From the NCBI GenBank assembly GCA_016704655.1, contig JADIZR010000006.1, forward strand, positions 1 to 64,000: 64,000 nucleotides of DNA, written 5' to 3'. Positions within the stretch are counted from its first letter, which is position 1. Each line of letters starts with the position of its first letter. A model generated the notes under the pieces. That model was not told the DNA's origin. It saw only the letters and a program-made list of their open reading frames with translations, and made no database searches. Position numbers and translations under genes: made by a program. Below are positions 20,208 to 29,555 of the stretch, piece by piece. The DNA comes from Pseudomonadota bacterium (GTDB lineage Bacteria; Pseudomonadota; Gammaproteobacteria; Steroidobacterales; Steroidobacteraceae).

Positions 20208-21251
20208 GTGGGCATCAAGATTATTCAGATCGGGGCGGGCATCCGTGGCCGGCATTGGGTCGAGTTCGTCAAGAACCATCCCGATGTCGAATGCATCGCC
20301 ATCGTCGAACCCGATGCGGCTTCGCTCGAGAAGGCGAAAGGCCTGCTCCCGGCGAGCGATTGCCGATTTTTCCTGGACATCGGCGAGGCATTAAAAAGCG
20401 TCAAGGCGGATGCGGCATTGGTCGTGAGCCCATCGGCCACGCATGCGGACGTCTCCATTCATTGCCTCGATGCCGGCCTGACGGTCATGGTCGAGAAGCC
20501 GCTGGCCGTCACGGTGGAGGAGGGGCGTCGGGTCCTCGAGCGGGCACGCGCCGTCGGCCGGCAGGTGATCGTCGCCGAGAACTACCGGTTCTGGCCGTCC
20601 GAGCGCACCATCAAGCGCCTGCTGGACGAGCAATTCCTCGGCGCGATCGACAACGCGATCATGATCGACCGGCGGCACCAGCCGAGCCGTGTCGAAGGAC
20701 CTTGGTTCGGCCAGATCGAATACCCCCAGTTGCAGGAGATTGCAACCCACCATTTCGACAGCCTGCGCGGTTTCTTCGGCGCGCATCCACACAGTGTCAA
20801 CGTGCGTGTGTGGAATCCAGTCTGGACGGACTACAAGCACGGCGCCAACACCGAGGCGTTGATCGACTTCGGGCACATGCAGGTGCAGTACGTCGGCACC
20901 CTGCTTTCGCACCGCTACGGTTTCTCGATGTGGATCGAGGGCGAAAAGGGCGTTTTGTGGACCAACCGGAAATTCGTCATGTGGCGACCCGGCAGCAGCC
21001 GGTGGTTCCGGCCAATCTTCAACGACAAGGTGCCCGCGGGCGACGAAAAGCCGTACCCGAAGGGCGGCACGACCTCGCTGCTGAACAGCCTTCGCGATGC
21101 GGTGCAGAACGGGACACGCGCCGAAACGCGCGGCGAGGACAACATCTGGACGGTCGCCATGGTCGAAGCGGGCAAGCTGTCGGATCGTGAGCGCCGCACG
21201 GTGGCCTTGCCCGAGGTCTACGCGAACCCCGTGGCGGACCCGGTGCGTTGA
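20208..21251 (+). CDS. Gfo/Idh/MocA family oxidoreductase
   Basis: Complete 347-residue protein, GTG start with GGAGACAG spaced about seven bases upstream. The N-terminal Rossmann motif is IIQIGAGIRGRHW and the family's EKPLAVT motif (Lys contacting the nicotinamide) is near residue 100; HHFDSLRGFFG lies in the substrate domain where the catalytic His usually sits. These enzymes oxidise or reduce sugars at NAD(P), for example in making unusual nucleotide sugars. Its stop overlaps the next start in TGATG, so it is coupled to the second phosphodiesterase-like gene and lies between two such paralogues. The sugar is not predictable. Confidence 0.85.
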   Translation: MGIKIIQIGAGIRGRHWVEFVKNHPDVECIAIVEPDAASLEKAKGLLPASDCRFFLDIGEALKSVKADAALVVSPSATHADVSIHCLDAGLTVMVEKPLAVTVEEGRRVLERARAVGRQVIVAENYRFWPSERTIKRLLDEQFLGAIDNAIMIDRRHQPSRVEGPWFGQIEYPQLQEIATHHFDSLRGFFGAHPHSVNVRVWNPVWTDYKHGANTEALIDFGHMQVQYVGTLLSHRYGFSMWIEGEKGVLWTNRKFVMWRPGSSRWFRPIFNDKVPAGDEKPYPKGGTTSLLNSLRDAVQNGTRAETRGEDNIWTVAMVEAGKLSDRERRTVALPEVYANPVADPVR

Positions 21252-22816
21252 TGGGTAACGGGACCGAAAGCCGCAAGCCGCGCGTCCTGCTGATCGGCCT
21301 CGACAGCGCCGATGCGGAACTCATTGACGCGTGGGCCGCCGAGGGACACCTTCCCACCTTCGCGCGACTGCGCCGCGAGGGGGTCTCGGGTCGCCTTGGC
21401 ACGACCGCCGAGGTGATGCACGTCTCGGCATGGCCGACCCTCTACACCGGCACGACGCCCGGCCAGCACGGCATGTACCACGCCTACCAGGTCCGTGCGG
21501 GCGACCAGGCAATCCATCGGACCGAGCCGGAGTGGTGCGGCCAACCGCCATTCTGGAAATACCTCGACGACGCGGGCCGCAAGTGCATCGTCTTCGACGC
21601 GTTCATGGATTACCTCCTGCCCGGCTTCAAGGGCGTGCAGGTCGTGGACTACGGCACCTGGACGTGGTTCGGCGAGCCCGGGTCCACGCCGCGAGGGATG
21701 CTGCGCGAGATCCAGCGTCGATTCGGTCGTTACCCCGCGCCCGATCACAGCAACCTGGTGCACGTACCGGACGATACGCGTCGTTTCGCCGAGCAACTGA
21801 TCGCGGGCGCCGAGACCAAGGGACGCGTCGTCCAGGCGCTGGCGCGCGAGCACGACTGGGACATGATGTTCGTGACGTTCGGCGAGCCGCACGGAGCAGG
21901 GCACTACCTCTGGCACATCGGTGATCCCGAGTATCCGACGCACCCCGCAGGGGTCATTGGCCAGAACTACGTGCGCGATGTGTACGCGGCCGTGGACAAG
22001 GCCATCGGCGGCATCCTCGAAGCCGTAGGCGACGACACCACGGTAATTGTCACCTCGGGCGACGGTATGGGACCGAACTACTCGGGCTGCCACCTCATGC
22101 CCGAGATGCTGCACCGCCTGGGTCATTTCTACTCGGGCAGCGTCGGCGGCGGCGATGCATCCTCGTCGGCGCCGAAGAAGGGGTTGCTCTCGGCCATCCG
22201 CCAGGCGGTCCCGCTGGGCCTGCGGCAGTCGGTGACGCGCTGCATGCCGCGCGCCATGCGCTACAAGCTGAGCATGAAGTGGGTGAATTCGGGCACCGAC
22301 TGGTCACGCTCGAAGCTCTTCTGCATCCCGAACTCGAACGAGGCGTATTTCCGGGTCAACCTGCAGGGACGGGAGCCGCTGGGCATCGTGAGCCCGGGAG
22401 CGGAGTACCAGGAACTCATCGGTTCATTGTGCGAGGAACTCGACCAGCTCAGGAATCCTGCCAACGGACTGCGTGCGGCGGACCAGGTCTACGACATGGA
22501 CCGCGTGTTTACGGGCCCGCGTCGCGGCGATCTCCCCGATGCCGTGATCAACTGGAATGAAAAGGCCCGCGTGCTCGACGCGATCGAGTCGCCGCGCGCC
22601 GGCCTGATCCGCAAGGTGCCCGGCCATGCGGTGTCGGCGTTCTACAACGGCAATCACCGCGCAAACGCATTCATGTTCGCGCGGGGACCGTCGCTGGCAG
22701 CCGGCACTTCTCTCGACGGCGGGCACATAGTCGACGTGGCGCCCACGCTGCTCACGATGCTCGGCGTGGATCTTCCCCGACAGTTCGAAGGCCGCGCCTG
22801 GAGCGGATTTCTCTAG
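21251..22816 (+). CDS. Alkaline-phosphatase-superfamily (type I phosphodiesterase) protein 2
   Basis: Intact 521-residue member. Visible features: LLIGLDSADAELIDAW (first metal Asp), SAWPTLYTGTTPGQHG (nucleophile Thr in the TG loop), GEPHGAGHYLWH, VTSGDGMGPNYSG (second metal Asp), and GGHIVDVAPTLLTMLGVD (final metal His). The layout is that of type I phosphodiesterases/nucleotide pyrophosphatases, which cleave phosphodiesters or move phosphate-linked groups. There is no signal peptide or membrane helix. ATG 21251 overlaps the Gfo/Idh stop. It ends the operon and overlaps by four bases the 3' end of the convergent flippase gene. Role in EPS is unproven; phosphoglycan remodelling is one option. 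Confidence 0.8.
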   Translation: MGNGTESRKPRVLLIGLDSADAELIDAWAAEGHLPTFARLRREGVSGRLGTTAEVMHVSAWPTLYTGTTPGQHGMYHAYQVRAGDQAIHRTEPEWCGQPPFWKYLDDAGRKCIVFDAFMDYLLPGFKGVQVVDYGTWTWFGEPGSTPRGMLREIQRRFGRYPAPDHSNLVHVPDDTRRFAEQLIAGAETKGRVVQALAREHDWDMMFVTFGEPHGAGHYLWHIGDPEYPTHPAGVIGQNYVRDVYAAVDKAIGGILEAVGDDTTVIVTSGDGMGPNYSGCHLMPEMLHRLGHFYSGSVGGGDASSSAPKKGLLSAIRQAVPLGLRQSVTRCMPRAMRYKLSMKWVNSGTDWSRSKLFCIPNSNEAYFRVNLQGREPLGIVSPGAEYQELIGSLCEELDQLRNPANGLRAADQVYDMDRVFTGPRRGDLPDAVINWNEKARVLDAIESPRAGLIRKVPGHAVSAFYNGNHRANAFMFARGPSLAAGTSLDGGHIVDVAPTLLTMLGVDLPRQFEGRAWSGFL

Positions 22817-24282
22817 CGGGTTATTTGCTTTTTCAGCAGCAACTGGATGTGCTCCGGGCGCAGGATTCCCGTGAGCCAGGCAATAGCAAGGTAAGCGACG
22901 CCAAGCCCGACAAGTTCCAGCAGTACCTGCCACCCGTGCGACGGAATCATCCAGCCAAGCACGCCTACCGCGAGGCTCGCCATTGCGGCGCGTACTACCA
23001 CTCGCAGTTCGATGATCGAGCCGAGTTCCCGCGCAACGAACGTTCCGGAGAGGATGACGGCCGTCGCAAAAGACGCCAGTGCGCTGATGGCGGCACCGAC
23101 CGCGCCAAACAACGCGATCAGTGTCACGTTCAACGCGATCGCGACGATCAACGCGGCAAGGATGCACTTGGCGCCCGTCAGCGGGCGACCGGCGCCGACG
23201 AGCATGGACTGGAGCGCGATTAAACACGTGAAGCCGAGACCCTGGGCGAAAACCAGCAGCGCCAGATACTTCCCGCCCGGTGCAAACGCATCGGAGAACA
23301 GGAATCCCATCACGTCGTCGGCACTGGACGCGATCACCGCGCAGGCCGGCAGCACCATCGCCGCAAGAAACCACGTGGCGCCGCGCGCCAGGCGCGCGGC
23401 GGTCGGCCGGTCGCCGTGCGCAAGCGACCGTGCGATCGACGGTATCATGACGGTCGCCAGTACGAACCCCAGCAGATTCGGAACGCGTGCGAGGCTGAGC
23501 GCGGCGGCGTAGACGCCCTTGACCTCGTCGCCCACTGCGGTCCCAAGAGCGTTCAGCGACCACAGATCGAGTCCGAGCATGCCCTGCACGCCCAGGTCCG
23601 CCAGCAGGATCGGCGCCGCCAGTCCAACCACCGCGGCCCGGCTGCGCAGCGTCGGGCGCAGGCGGTGCAACGCGACCGTGGGTCCCTGGACGAGAAGGCC
23701 GACCACGGAAGCCGCGATGTTCACCACCAGTGCGCCCGCAACTCCGACCTGGTCTGTCGCGAGCAGCGCTACAACGCCTGCGACCTTGGTCAGTCCGTAT
23801 GCGCACGTGCCGATGGCATTGATCCGGAAATCATGCCGGCCGATAAGGACGTGCGACGCGTAGGTGTACATGGCGAAGAACGGCAGATCGAGCGATGCGA
23901 TCCTGAAGAGCCGGGTGCCGTCGGCAACGTTCAGCACGTCCGCGAGGATCGGAGCAACCGACCAGAATACGGCCAACGCCAGGAGATTCGCTACGACACT
24001 GATGGTGAGCCCCGTTGCGACGATGTCCGTTGCCCGCGGATCCCCAGCGGCGACCAGGCGGGTGATGGCTTGGGGAACCCCGAGTCGCATCACCAACTCG
24101 GACGCGAGCAGCACGGAGTAGACGACGCCGAAGACGCCATAGGCCGACGGGCCCAGTTGCCTCGCCAGCAGCATCACCATGACGTAACTCGAGCCCGTCA
24201 GGCACAGGACACCCATCATCTGCCAGACCGCGCCGGTGGTGGCGCGAGCAATGGCGGTGTTGCGATGTGGCGACGTCGGCAT
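22813..24282 (-). CDS. Wzx-type polysaccharide flippase 1 (MATE/MOP superfamily)
   Basis: A complete protein of about 489 residues with twelve or more hydrophobic helices spread over its length. The N-terminal region (TGAVWQMMGVLCLTGSSYVM, LLARQLGPSAYGVFGVVYSV) is the characteristic start of MOP-superfamily oligosaccharide flippases, which translocate undecaprenyl-pyrophosphate-linked repeat units across the inner membrane. ATG 24282 overlaps the stop of the sulfotransferase in TGATG, so I prefer it to the GTG at 24294. Third gene of the asnB-sulfotransferase-flippase unit. A second flippase lies at 31.2 kb, so two glycans or a merged locus are possible. Confidence 0.82.
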   Translation of the reverse strand: MPTSPHRNTAIARATTGAVWQMMGVLCLTGSSYVMVMLLARQLGPSAYGVFGVVYSVLLASELVMRLGVPQAITRLVAAGDPRATDIVATGLTISVVANLLALAVFWSVAPILADVLNVADGTRLFRIASLDLPFFAMYTYASHVLIGRHDFRINAIGTCAYGLTKVAGVVALLATDQVGVAGALVVNIAASVVGLLVQGPTVALHRLRPTLRSRAAVVGLAAPILLADLGVQGMLGLDLWSLNALGTAVGDEVKGVYAAALSLARVPNLLGFVLATVMIPSIARSLAHGDRPTAARLARGATWFLAAMVLPACAVIASSADDVMGFLFSDAFAPGGKYLALLVFAQGLGFTCLIALQSMLVGAGRPLTGAKCILAALIVAIALNVTLIALFGAVGAAISALASFATAVILSGTFVARELGSIIELRVVVRAAMASLAVGVLGWMIPSHGWQVLLELVGLGVAYLAIAWLTGILRPEHIQLLLKKQITR

Positions 24283-25084
24283 CAGTCCAGCCACACTGGC
24301 TTGCGATCGAGCAGGCGCGCGAGGCGCTGCAGGTCCGGCGCGATGCGTTCGCGGATGAATGCACGGGACTGTTCATCGAGAACCGGCTTGGCGCCTGCAT
24401 TCAGTTCCGTCGCGCGCGCGCCGACACGCGCCACGAACGCGGCCGGAAGCACCGCCCGAGCCATGCGCCGCAACGACGGGTTGTTGAGGGTGCCGGCGAT
24501 CCAGCGCGACTTGGGTGCTCCAGAGCGATTGCGGACGTCGCTGGTGTTTATGCGCACGTCGCGAGAAACCGCTCGGTAGGTTCGGCGTACGACGCGCCGC
24601 CCAGGTACCGCCAGATCGCGCCGTATCCGCGAGCGATGCGATCGGGTTCGGCCTGCAGCCCTTCCCAGAAGCTCAGTTTCTCCCTGCCATCGCGCAGCAG
24701 GTGCGTGTATTGGGAAAAGGCCTTCCCGACGGGGTCCCGCAGCAGCAGCAGGATGCGCGGCTCGCCGAGGCGCTGGCGGATGGCGTCCCGCGAGGGCCAC
24801 CAGGAGAAGTAGGAGGGCGAAACGTCGCCGATTGCAGTGTAGCCGCCTGCGTCGCGGTAATGCGCAAGGTAGTCGTGCCAGTCGGCCGCGAGGTGCTGGA
24901 GTTTGCGTTCGTCCCCTGGACCGCGGCAGTTCTCGCGCAGCCATGGTTCGGCAAAGAAGTGCAACTCCTTCTGTGCGGGCACAAAAACCTGTGGATGCTG
25001 CGACAGCCAGCCATGGAGCGACGTCGTGCCCGCCTTGGCGGCACCTATGACCACGAAGTTGGGGATCGCGTCGGTCAACTGCAC
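24282..25084 (-). pseudogene. Sulfotransferase with internal deletion and frameshift
   Basis: The first 178 residues (25084-24548) are a normal N-terminal half: FVVIGAAKAGTTSLHGWL is the 5'-phosphosulfate loop that binds PAPS, and LLLLRDPVGKAFSQYTH is the 3'-phosphate motif. The C-terminal end (RNRSGAPKSRWIAGTLNN to VWLD) is also recognisable in another frame. Between ERFLAT and NTSDVRNRSG roughly 45-55 residues normally present in the family (the ExL/F-D-L segment that follows the lid) are absent, as judged against the intact sulfotransferase at 28.5 kb. This is a real deletion, not a simple indel, so the enzyme is probably inactive. It is coupled to the flippase downstream and starts four bases after asnB. 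Confidence 0.68.
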
Positions 25085-25088
25085 GGAA

Positions 25089-27005
25089 TCATCGGGAGCT
25101 TGGCCCGGACGTCGAGCCGCGACTTGCCCTTTCCAACGTCGCTATTCTGTCGGCAACCTGATCGACACTTTCGCCCATCAGGAACATGCGGCCCCACATC
25201 TCCAGCGTCAGCAACCCGAACGCGCCGAACGTCCAGCGACGCCAGTCGCCGAGCAGACGCTCGATGCCGCGGCTGCCGAGGCCCAGCACGTCCTCACAGA
25301 ACCCACCCACGAAGAAATCTCTGGTCGCCAGCGGAGCGATATAGTCGGCGAGCGGCAATGGGAATCCCATTTTCTTGCGCCAGACGAGGCCCTTCGGCAT
25401 GTGCCGCATGGCGATCTGCTTCAACACCCACTTGTCGGCGCGTTTTCCGACCTTCCACTCAAGCGGCAGGTTGATTGCGGTGTGCACGAGGCGATGATCG
25501 AGGAACGGCTCCCGGCACTCGACGGACGCGCCCATCGTGGTGCGGTCGAGGCGGCGCAGGAGCGGCGACAGGAAGTCACCCAGATCGGCGAGCATCGCAC
25601 CCATCACGTCGCGCTGCGCCGCATCCGGGATGAATCCGTATGCGGCTTCGCAGCGCTCCGCGGCGTCGGCACGGGCATAACGATCGAGGAGACCGATCGT
25701 TGGTGGCAATAGTTCACGGAATCGCCGTGCCGTGACCGGCAGGCCGGCGTGCGCATAGACGAGTAATGCTGCCGCTTCGTGCACCGCCGGGGGAAGTCGC
25801 TGCAGCCATGGTTGCAGCCGTCGCAGGCGCAGGCGTCTGCGATAGTTCCAGACATAGCCACCGAACAACTCGTCGGCGCCCTCGCCAGACAGCAGCACGA
25901 TCGTGCCGTGTTCGCGTGCCACCTTGCTGATCAGATAGTAGGCTACCGAGTTGGCGTGCGTCAGGGGCAGGTCTTCGAGCCAGGTGACGTGGGCGAGATT
26001 CGCCCGGAACGCCTCCGGCGTGAGGTCCATCGGAATGAAGGGAATCTGGTGGTGCGCTGTCAGCGCCTCGGCATAGCGGCGCTCGTTGAGGTCTGCGTAT
26101 CCCGTGACCGAAACGTGGAAAGCCGTGAGATGCCGTGAATGCCGCGCGGCCATCGCGGTGATCAGGCTCGAGTCCAGGCCGCCGGACAGCAGTGTTCCAA
26201 CCGGCACGTCGCTAACCAGCCGCAGGCGTACCGACTCGTCGAGTTGTCGCTCAACCTCGTTCACGATCTCATCGGCGGGTGCGCCGCTGAGCCTCCGGTA
26301 CTCGTTTTCATTGACATGGTCGAGCGGGGAGTACCAGCTCTCGATCCTGACTCGGCCGCCATGGATGCGAGCGAGGTGGCCGGGCATCAACTGTACAACG
26401 CCTTCGACCAGCGTCTCGGGCGTGACCGCGTCAGTGTTCCGGTAGAGCCACCATTCCGACAGGCTCTGCAGGTCAATCCGGTTGCCGCGCCGATGCGGTA
26501 GCAATGCCTTGATTTCGGAGGCGAAGAGCACTCGGCCGTCCTGGCTGGTCCAGTAAAGCGGTTTCACTCCATAGCGGTCGCGAGCGAGGACCAACTCACC
26601 TGTCTTGCTGTCGTAGATTGCGAGGGCAAACATACCCGCCAAGCGATCGAGGCAGGCCGGCCCCCACGTCATCCAGGCGTGCAGCACCACCTCGGTGTCG
26701 GAATGCGAGCGAAAGTGGACGCCACGTCTCTCGAGTTCGTCGCGCGTCTCGTGAAAGTTGTATGTCTCGCCGTTGTAGGCGATCCACCATCGCCCGGTCG
26801 GGTCGGCCATGGGCATGTGGCCTGCGGGGGAGACGTCGATGATCGCCAGTCTTCTGGAGCCCAGGCACAGGGGACCGATCGCCGAAATACCCTGGTCGTC
26901 AGGGCCGCGATAGGAGGTCAATTCGCACATTGCACGAACGACGGCTTCGTCGGCTTGCTCGGCCCGCGAGCCATCGAGCCGAATGAGACCCGCTAGACCG
27001 CACAT
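25089..27005 (-). CDS. Asparagine synthase (glutamine-hydrolysing) family protein
   Basis: Intact 638-residue class II glutamine amidotransferase/asparagine synthase. The N-terminal Cys2 nucleophile is in MCGLAGLI; RLAIIDVSPAGHMP, NGETYNFHE and the glutaminase residues follow. The C-terminal synthetase domain has the ATP PP-loop LLSGGLDSSLITAM near residue 270 and LSGEGADELFGGY. In surface-glycan clusters such enzymes are thought to amidate sugar carboxylates or make aminoacyl-amide decorations rather than asparagine; this is inference from context. It is first in a tight unit with the sulfotransferase and flippase, and is transcribed divergently from the GH1 gene across a 136-base gap that must contain both promoters. 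Confidence 0.85.
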   Translation of the reverse strand: MCGLAGLIRLDGSRAEQADEAVVRAMCELTSYRGPDDQGISAIGPLCLGSRRLAIIDVSPAGHMPMADPTGRWWIAYNGETYNFHETRDELERRGVHFRSHSDTEVVLHAWMTWGPACLDRLAGMFALAIYDSKTGELVLARDRYGVKPLYWTSQDGRVLFASEIKALLPHRRGNRIDLQSLSEWWLYRNTDAVTPETLVEGVVQLMPGHLARIHGGRVRIESWYSPLDHVNENEYRRLSGAPADEIVNEVERQLDESVRLRLVSDVPVGTLLSGGLDSSLITAMAARHSRHLTAFHVSVTGYADLNERRYAEALTAHHQIPFIPMDLTPEAFRANLAHVTWLEDLPLTHANSVAYYLISKVAREHGTIVLLSGEGADELFGGYVWNYRRRLRLRRLQPWLQRLPPAVHEAAALLVYAHAGLPVTARRFRELLPPTIGLLDRYARADAAERCEAAYGFIPDAAQRDVMGAMLADLGDFLSPLLRRLDRTTMGASVECREPFLDHRLVHTAINLPLEWKVGKRADKWVLKQIAMRHMPKGLVWRKKMGFPLPLADYIAPLATRDFFVGGFCEDVLGLGSRGIERLLGDWRRWTFGAFGLLTLEMWGRMFLMGESVDQVADRIATLERASRGSTSGPSSR

Positions 27006-27141
27006 CGTCGGTTGCTCCTCTGGCGTTCAGGCGCCACTCTTTGCAGCACCGACAGGCGTTAGCCTTTAGAAATTACGTCGAAATGTTAGCATACAAGAGC
27101 GCGCCGAGGAACTTGAGGCGCATCATTCCAGTGGGCCATCT

Positions 27142-28422
27142 GTGACTGGTTTCTCAAGATCGAGTCAGACCGCAAGCGAGCTGTTCGCGTTCCCGGAAGG
27201 CTTCCTGTGGGGGGCGGCGACGGCTAGCCATCAGGTGGAAGGCGGCAATCGCGGTAACGACTGGTGGCAGATGGAGCAGGACGGTCGCCTGCCGCACGAG
27301 TCCGGGGAAGCCTGCCGTCACTACGAACTCTACTCGAGCGACTTCGACCTGGCGAAGTCGATGGGCCATAACGCCCACCGCTTCTCGATCGAGTGGAGCC
27401 GCATCGAACCACGGCAGGGCGAATGGAACGAAGCCGAACTCGAGCATTACGTTGCGGTCATCGATGCGCTGCGGTACAGGGGCATCGAGCCGGTCGTCAC
27501 GCTGCATCACTTCACCAATCCGGCCTGGTTCAGCCAGCGCGGCGGCTGGGCGAGGAAAGACAGCGTCGATTTCTTCGTGCGCTACGTGCAGGTCGTGGCC
27601 ACTCGCCTGGCGAGCCGCGTGCGATTCTGGGTGACGATCAACGAACCGACTGTGTACGTCAAGCGAGCGTACATCACTGGCGACTGGCCCCCATGTGAGC
27701 CGCGATCCTGGGGGCGCGCCATTCGCGTGCTACGCAACATGTGCCGTGCGCACGCCGCCGCTTATCCCGTGCTGCACCGGCTGCGGCCCGACGCCATGGT
27801 GGGGCTCGCGCACAGCGCCCCGTACATTACCGCCTGCAATCCCAGCAGTGCAGCCGACCGAGTGACGGCCCGCTTGCGTGATTTTGCGCTCAATGACGCA
27901 CTCTTCATGCTGCTCGGTCGGCGGTCGGGCGTCGTGTTGGACTTCATTGGACTCAACTTCTACGCACGGCAGGTCGTGTGCTGGCGACCGAAAGCCGGGG
28001 CAGCGATGCTGCTGGGCAGCGAGTGCAGGGATGACCATCATGGGGAGCCGAGGGCGTTTACATCCCTCGGCTGGGAGATCTACGCCCCGGGCCTGCGTAA
28101 GGTGTTGCGGCGCTTTGCCCGGCACGGCGTTCCGTTGATGGTGACGGAAAACGGCATCGCCACGTCCGACGAGCAGCTGCGAACGCGATACCTGATGGCT
28201 CACCTCGAATCAGTGGCGGAGGCTGTGCGCGACGGCGTGACCGTGCTGGGATATTTCTATTGGACCCTGATGGACAACTTCGAATGGACGGAAGGGCGGA
28301 ACGCGCGCTTCGGGCTCGTCGAGGTAGATTTTCTGACCCAGCAGCGCACGGTCCGGCCGGTGGCGCGGGCCTATCAGGTCGTGTGCCAGTCAAATTCGAT
28401 CGAATGGACGTCTCCCCGCTAG
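27142..28422 (+). CDS. GH1 family glycoside hydrolase (beta-glucosidase-like)
   Basis: Complete 426-residue GH1 protein starting at GTG 27142. FPEGFLWGAATASHQVEG is the N-terminal GH1 signature; the acid/base Glu is in VTINEPTVY (about residue 172), and the nucleophile Glu is in MVTENGIA (about residue 336); YWTLMDNFEW lies near the end. It is about 20-40 residues shorter than typical GH1 enzymes but retains all catalytic landmarks. No signal peptide is visible, so it is probably cytoplasmic and hydrolyses beta-linked oligosaccharides, perhaps EPS fragments or misassembled repeats. It converges on the downstream sulfotransferase gene. Confidence 0.85.
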   Translation: MTGFSRSSQTASELFAFPEGFLWGAATASHQVEGGNRGNDWWQMEQDGRLPHESGEACRHYELYSSDFDLAKSMGHNAHRFSIEWSRIEPRQGEWNEAELEHYVAVIDALRYRGIEPVVTLHHFTNPAWFSQRGGWARKDSVDFFVRYVQVVATRLASRVRFWVTINEPTVYVKRAYITGDWPPCEPRSWGRAIRVLRNMCRAHAAAYPVLHRLRPDAMVGLAHSAPYITACNPSSAADRVTARLRDFALNDALFMLLGRRSGVVLDFIGLNFYARQVVCWRPKAGAAMLLGSECRDDHHGEPRAFTSLGWEIYAPGLRKVLRRFARHGVPLMVTENGIATSDEQLRTRYLMAHLESVAEAVRDGVTVLGYFYWTLMDNFEWTEGRNARFGLVEVDFLTQQRTVRPVARAYQVVCQSNSIEWTSPR

Positions 28423-28468
28423 GATTGCAACGCACTCGCGCGGCTGGCGGTTGGCCCGTGCCTGCGGG

Positions 28469-29401
28469 TCACGGCCCCATCTGGTCCCAGTGCGCGAGGT
28501 CGCGCCCCGTGGTTTCTGCCAGGCGCCGATTTCGATCGCGATAGTGCTCGATCAGTTGCCGGTGCGCGTTGATGCCGATCGAGGGTTTCGCCTCTGAGTT
28601 TCCTCGCATGCGGCGGCCGATCATTCGTTTGACGGCCACCCGTAGTCGTGGCGAAAAGCTGGCGACTCCTGGGATCCGTCCCACGAGGTCAAACACCCGC
28701 GCCGCGGTTCGGCTGGTCGCCTCGTTTTGCGCCCGCGCGTCACCGAGAGGGACTGATGGCAGGTCGAGGAAAGCAAACAACTGGTCCGCGACTCGCTGAG
28801 GATCGGCCGCGAGGTCGTCGAAGAAAAGTACCTTCACCCGTTCATTTCCAAATATCGAGCGGTAATGGCCGATTAATTCATCGTAATGCCCTGGCTCGAC
28901 GTAAAAGCCGAAACGCCGCTGAAGTTCCGCGTTTCCTTCGTTGATCAACACATCCTTGTAGAGCCCCGCTTCGTCCTCCGTTTCGAACCGGGGCCCCTCC
29001 GACAGCCGTTTCAGGTTCTGCTCGATCACGTCGTCGAAGGACCGTGTCTCAATGCCCCTGGACACGTTGTGCCAATATGCCGACACGGCTCGATCCACCG
29101 GGTTTCGGCAAATGACGGCAAAGCGCGGATTGGCGATGGACTCCGCGATGCGCCGCGCAACGTACGGCAGGTACAAGTGTTGCGGGGCGGCGTCGCCGAT
29201 GACCTTCTGGCCCGAATATCTGTGAAAATATCTGTCCGCGTAATACTCGAGCCCTTTTTCGTACTCGGCCCGGAAAAACAGCGGTTCTTTCGGGTCGGAC
29301 ATGAGCACGGCAGGATGCCTGGAAAGATAATGATGCAGCGACGTGGTGCCGCCCTTGCTCGTGCCCAGCAGGAAGAAGTTGGCCACATTTGGCGGAGGCA
29401 T
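28469..29401 (-). CDS. Sulfotransferase (PAPS-dependent), intact
   Basis: Intact 310-residue sulfotransferase. FFLLGTSKGGTTSLHHYL is the PAPS 5'-phosphosulfate loop at residues 8-25; VICRNPVDRAVSAYWH is the 3'-phosphate-binding motif; VKVLFFDDLAADPQRV and FAFLDLPSVPLG are the C-terminal landmarks missing in the copy at 24.3 kb. The enzyme would transfer sulfate to a sugar hydroxyl of the glycan in the cytoplasm. No sulfate-activation genes (cysD/N/C) lie in the window, so PAPS comes from elsewhere. The upstream 130 bases hold a carA remnant, so its promoter may have been acquired with that rearrangement. Confidence 0.85.
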   Translation of the reverse strand: MPPPNVANFFLLGTSKGGTTSLHHYLSRHPAVLMSDPKEPLFFRAEYEKGLEYYADRYFHRYSGQKVIGDAAPQHLYLPYVARRIAESIANPRFAVICRNPVDRAVSAYWHNVSRGIETRSFDDVIEQNLKRLSEGPRFETEDEAGLYKDVLINEGNAELQRRFGFYVEPGHYDELIGHYRSIFGNERVKVLFFDDLAADPQRVADQLFAFLDLPSVPLGDARAQNEATSRTAARVFDLVGRIPGVASFSPRLRVAVKRMIGRRMRGNSEAKPSIGINAHRQLIEHYRDRNRRLAETTGRDLAHWDQMGP

Positions 29402-29451
29402 AGGGGTCCTCTTGCTCTTGGGAATAGTGTAATCCAGTAACTTCAGGCTGC

Positions 29452-29530
29452 GGGACCCTGACGGACCCGTCGTGACGCGGCCAGATCCTCGTCATGACCT
29501 ACCCGTTGCAGGGCAACTACGGCGTGCGGA
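29452..29530 (+). pseudogene. Fragment of a carA gene (carbamoyl-phosphate synthase small subunit)
   Basis: About 79 bases align base for base, without gaps and with roughly ten to twelve mismatches, to positions 33222-33300 inside the full carA. Translated, the fragment reads GTLTDPS, a stop, then RGQILVMTYPLQGNYGV, where the intact gene has ETLTDPSYRGQILVLTYPLQ and then GNYGV. The in-frame stop and the loss of both flanks show that it is dead. It lies upstream of the sulfotransferase in the gap before the third phosphodiesterase gene. The mismatches mean the copy is old rather than an assembly duplicate. Confidence 0.72.
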
Positions 29531-29555
29531 CGGGTCGGTCGATTCGCCCCGGTCA

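Noticed and set aside
23416..24579. 387-codon plus-strand frame over flippase 1
   Set aside because: Antisense to a clear polytopic flippase; low-complexity charged translation without motifs.
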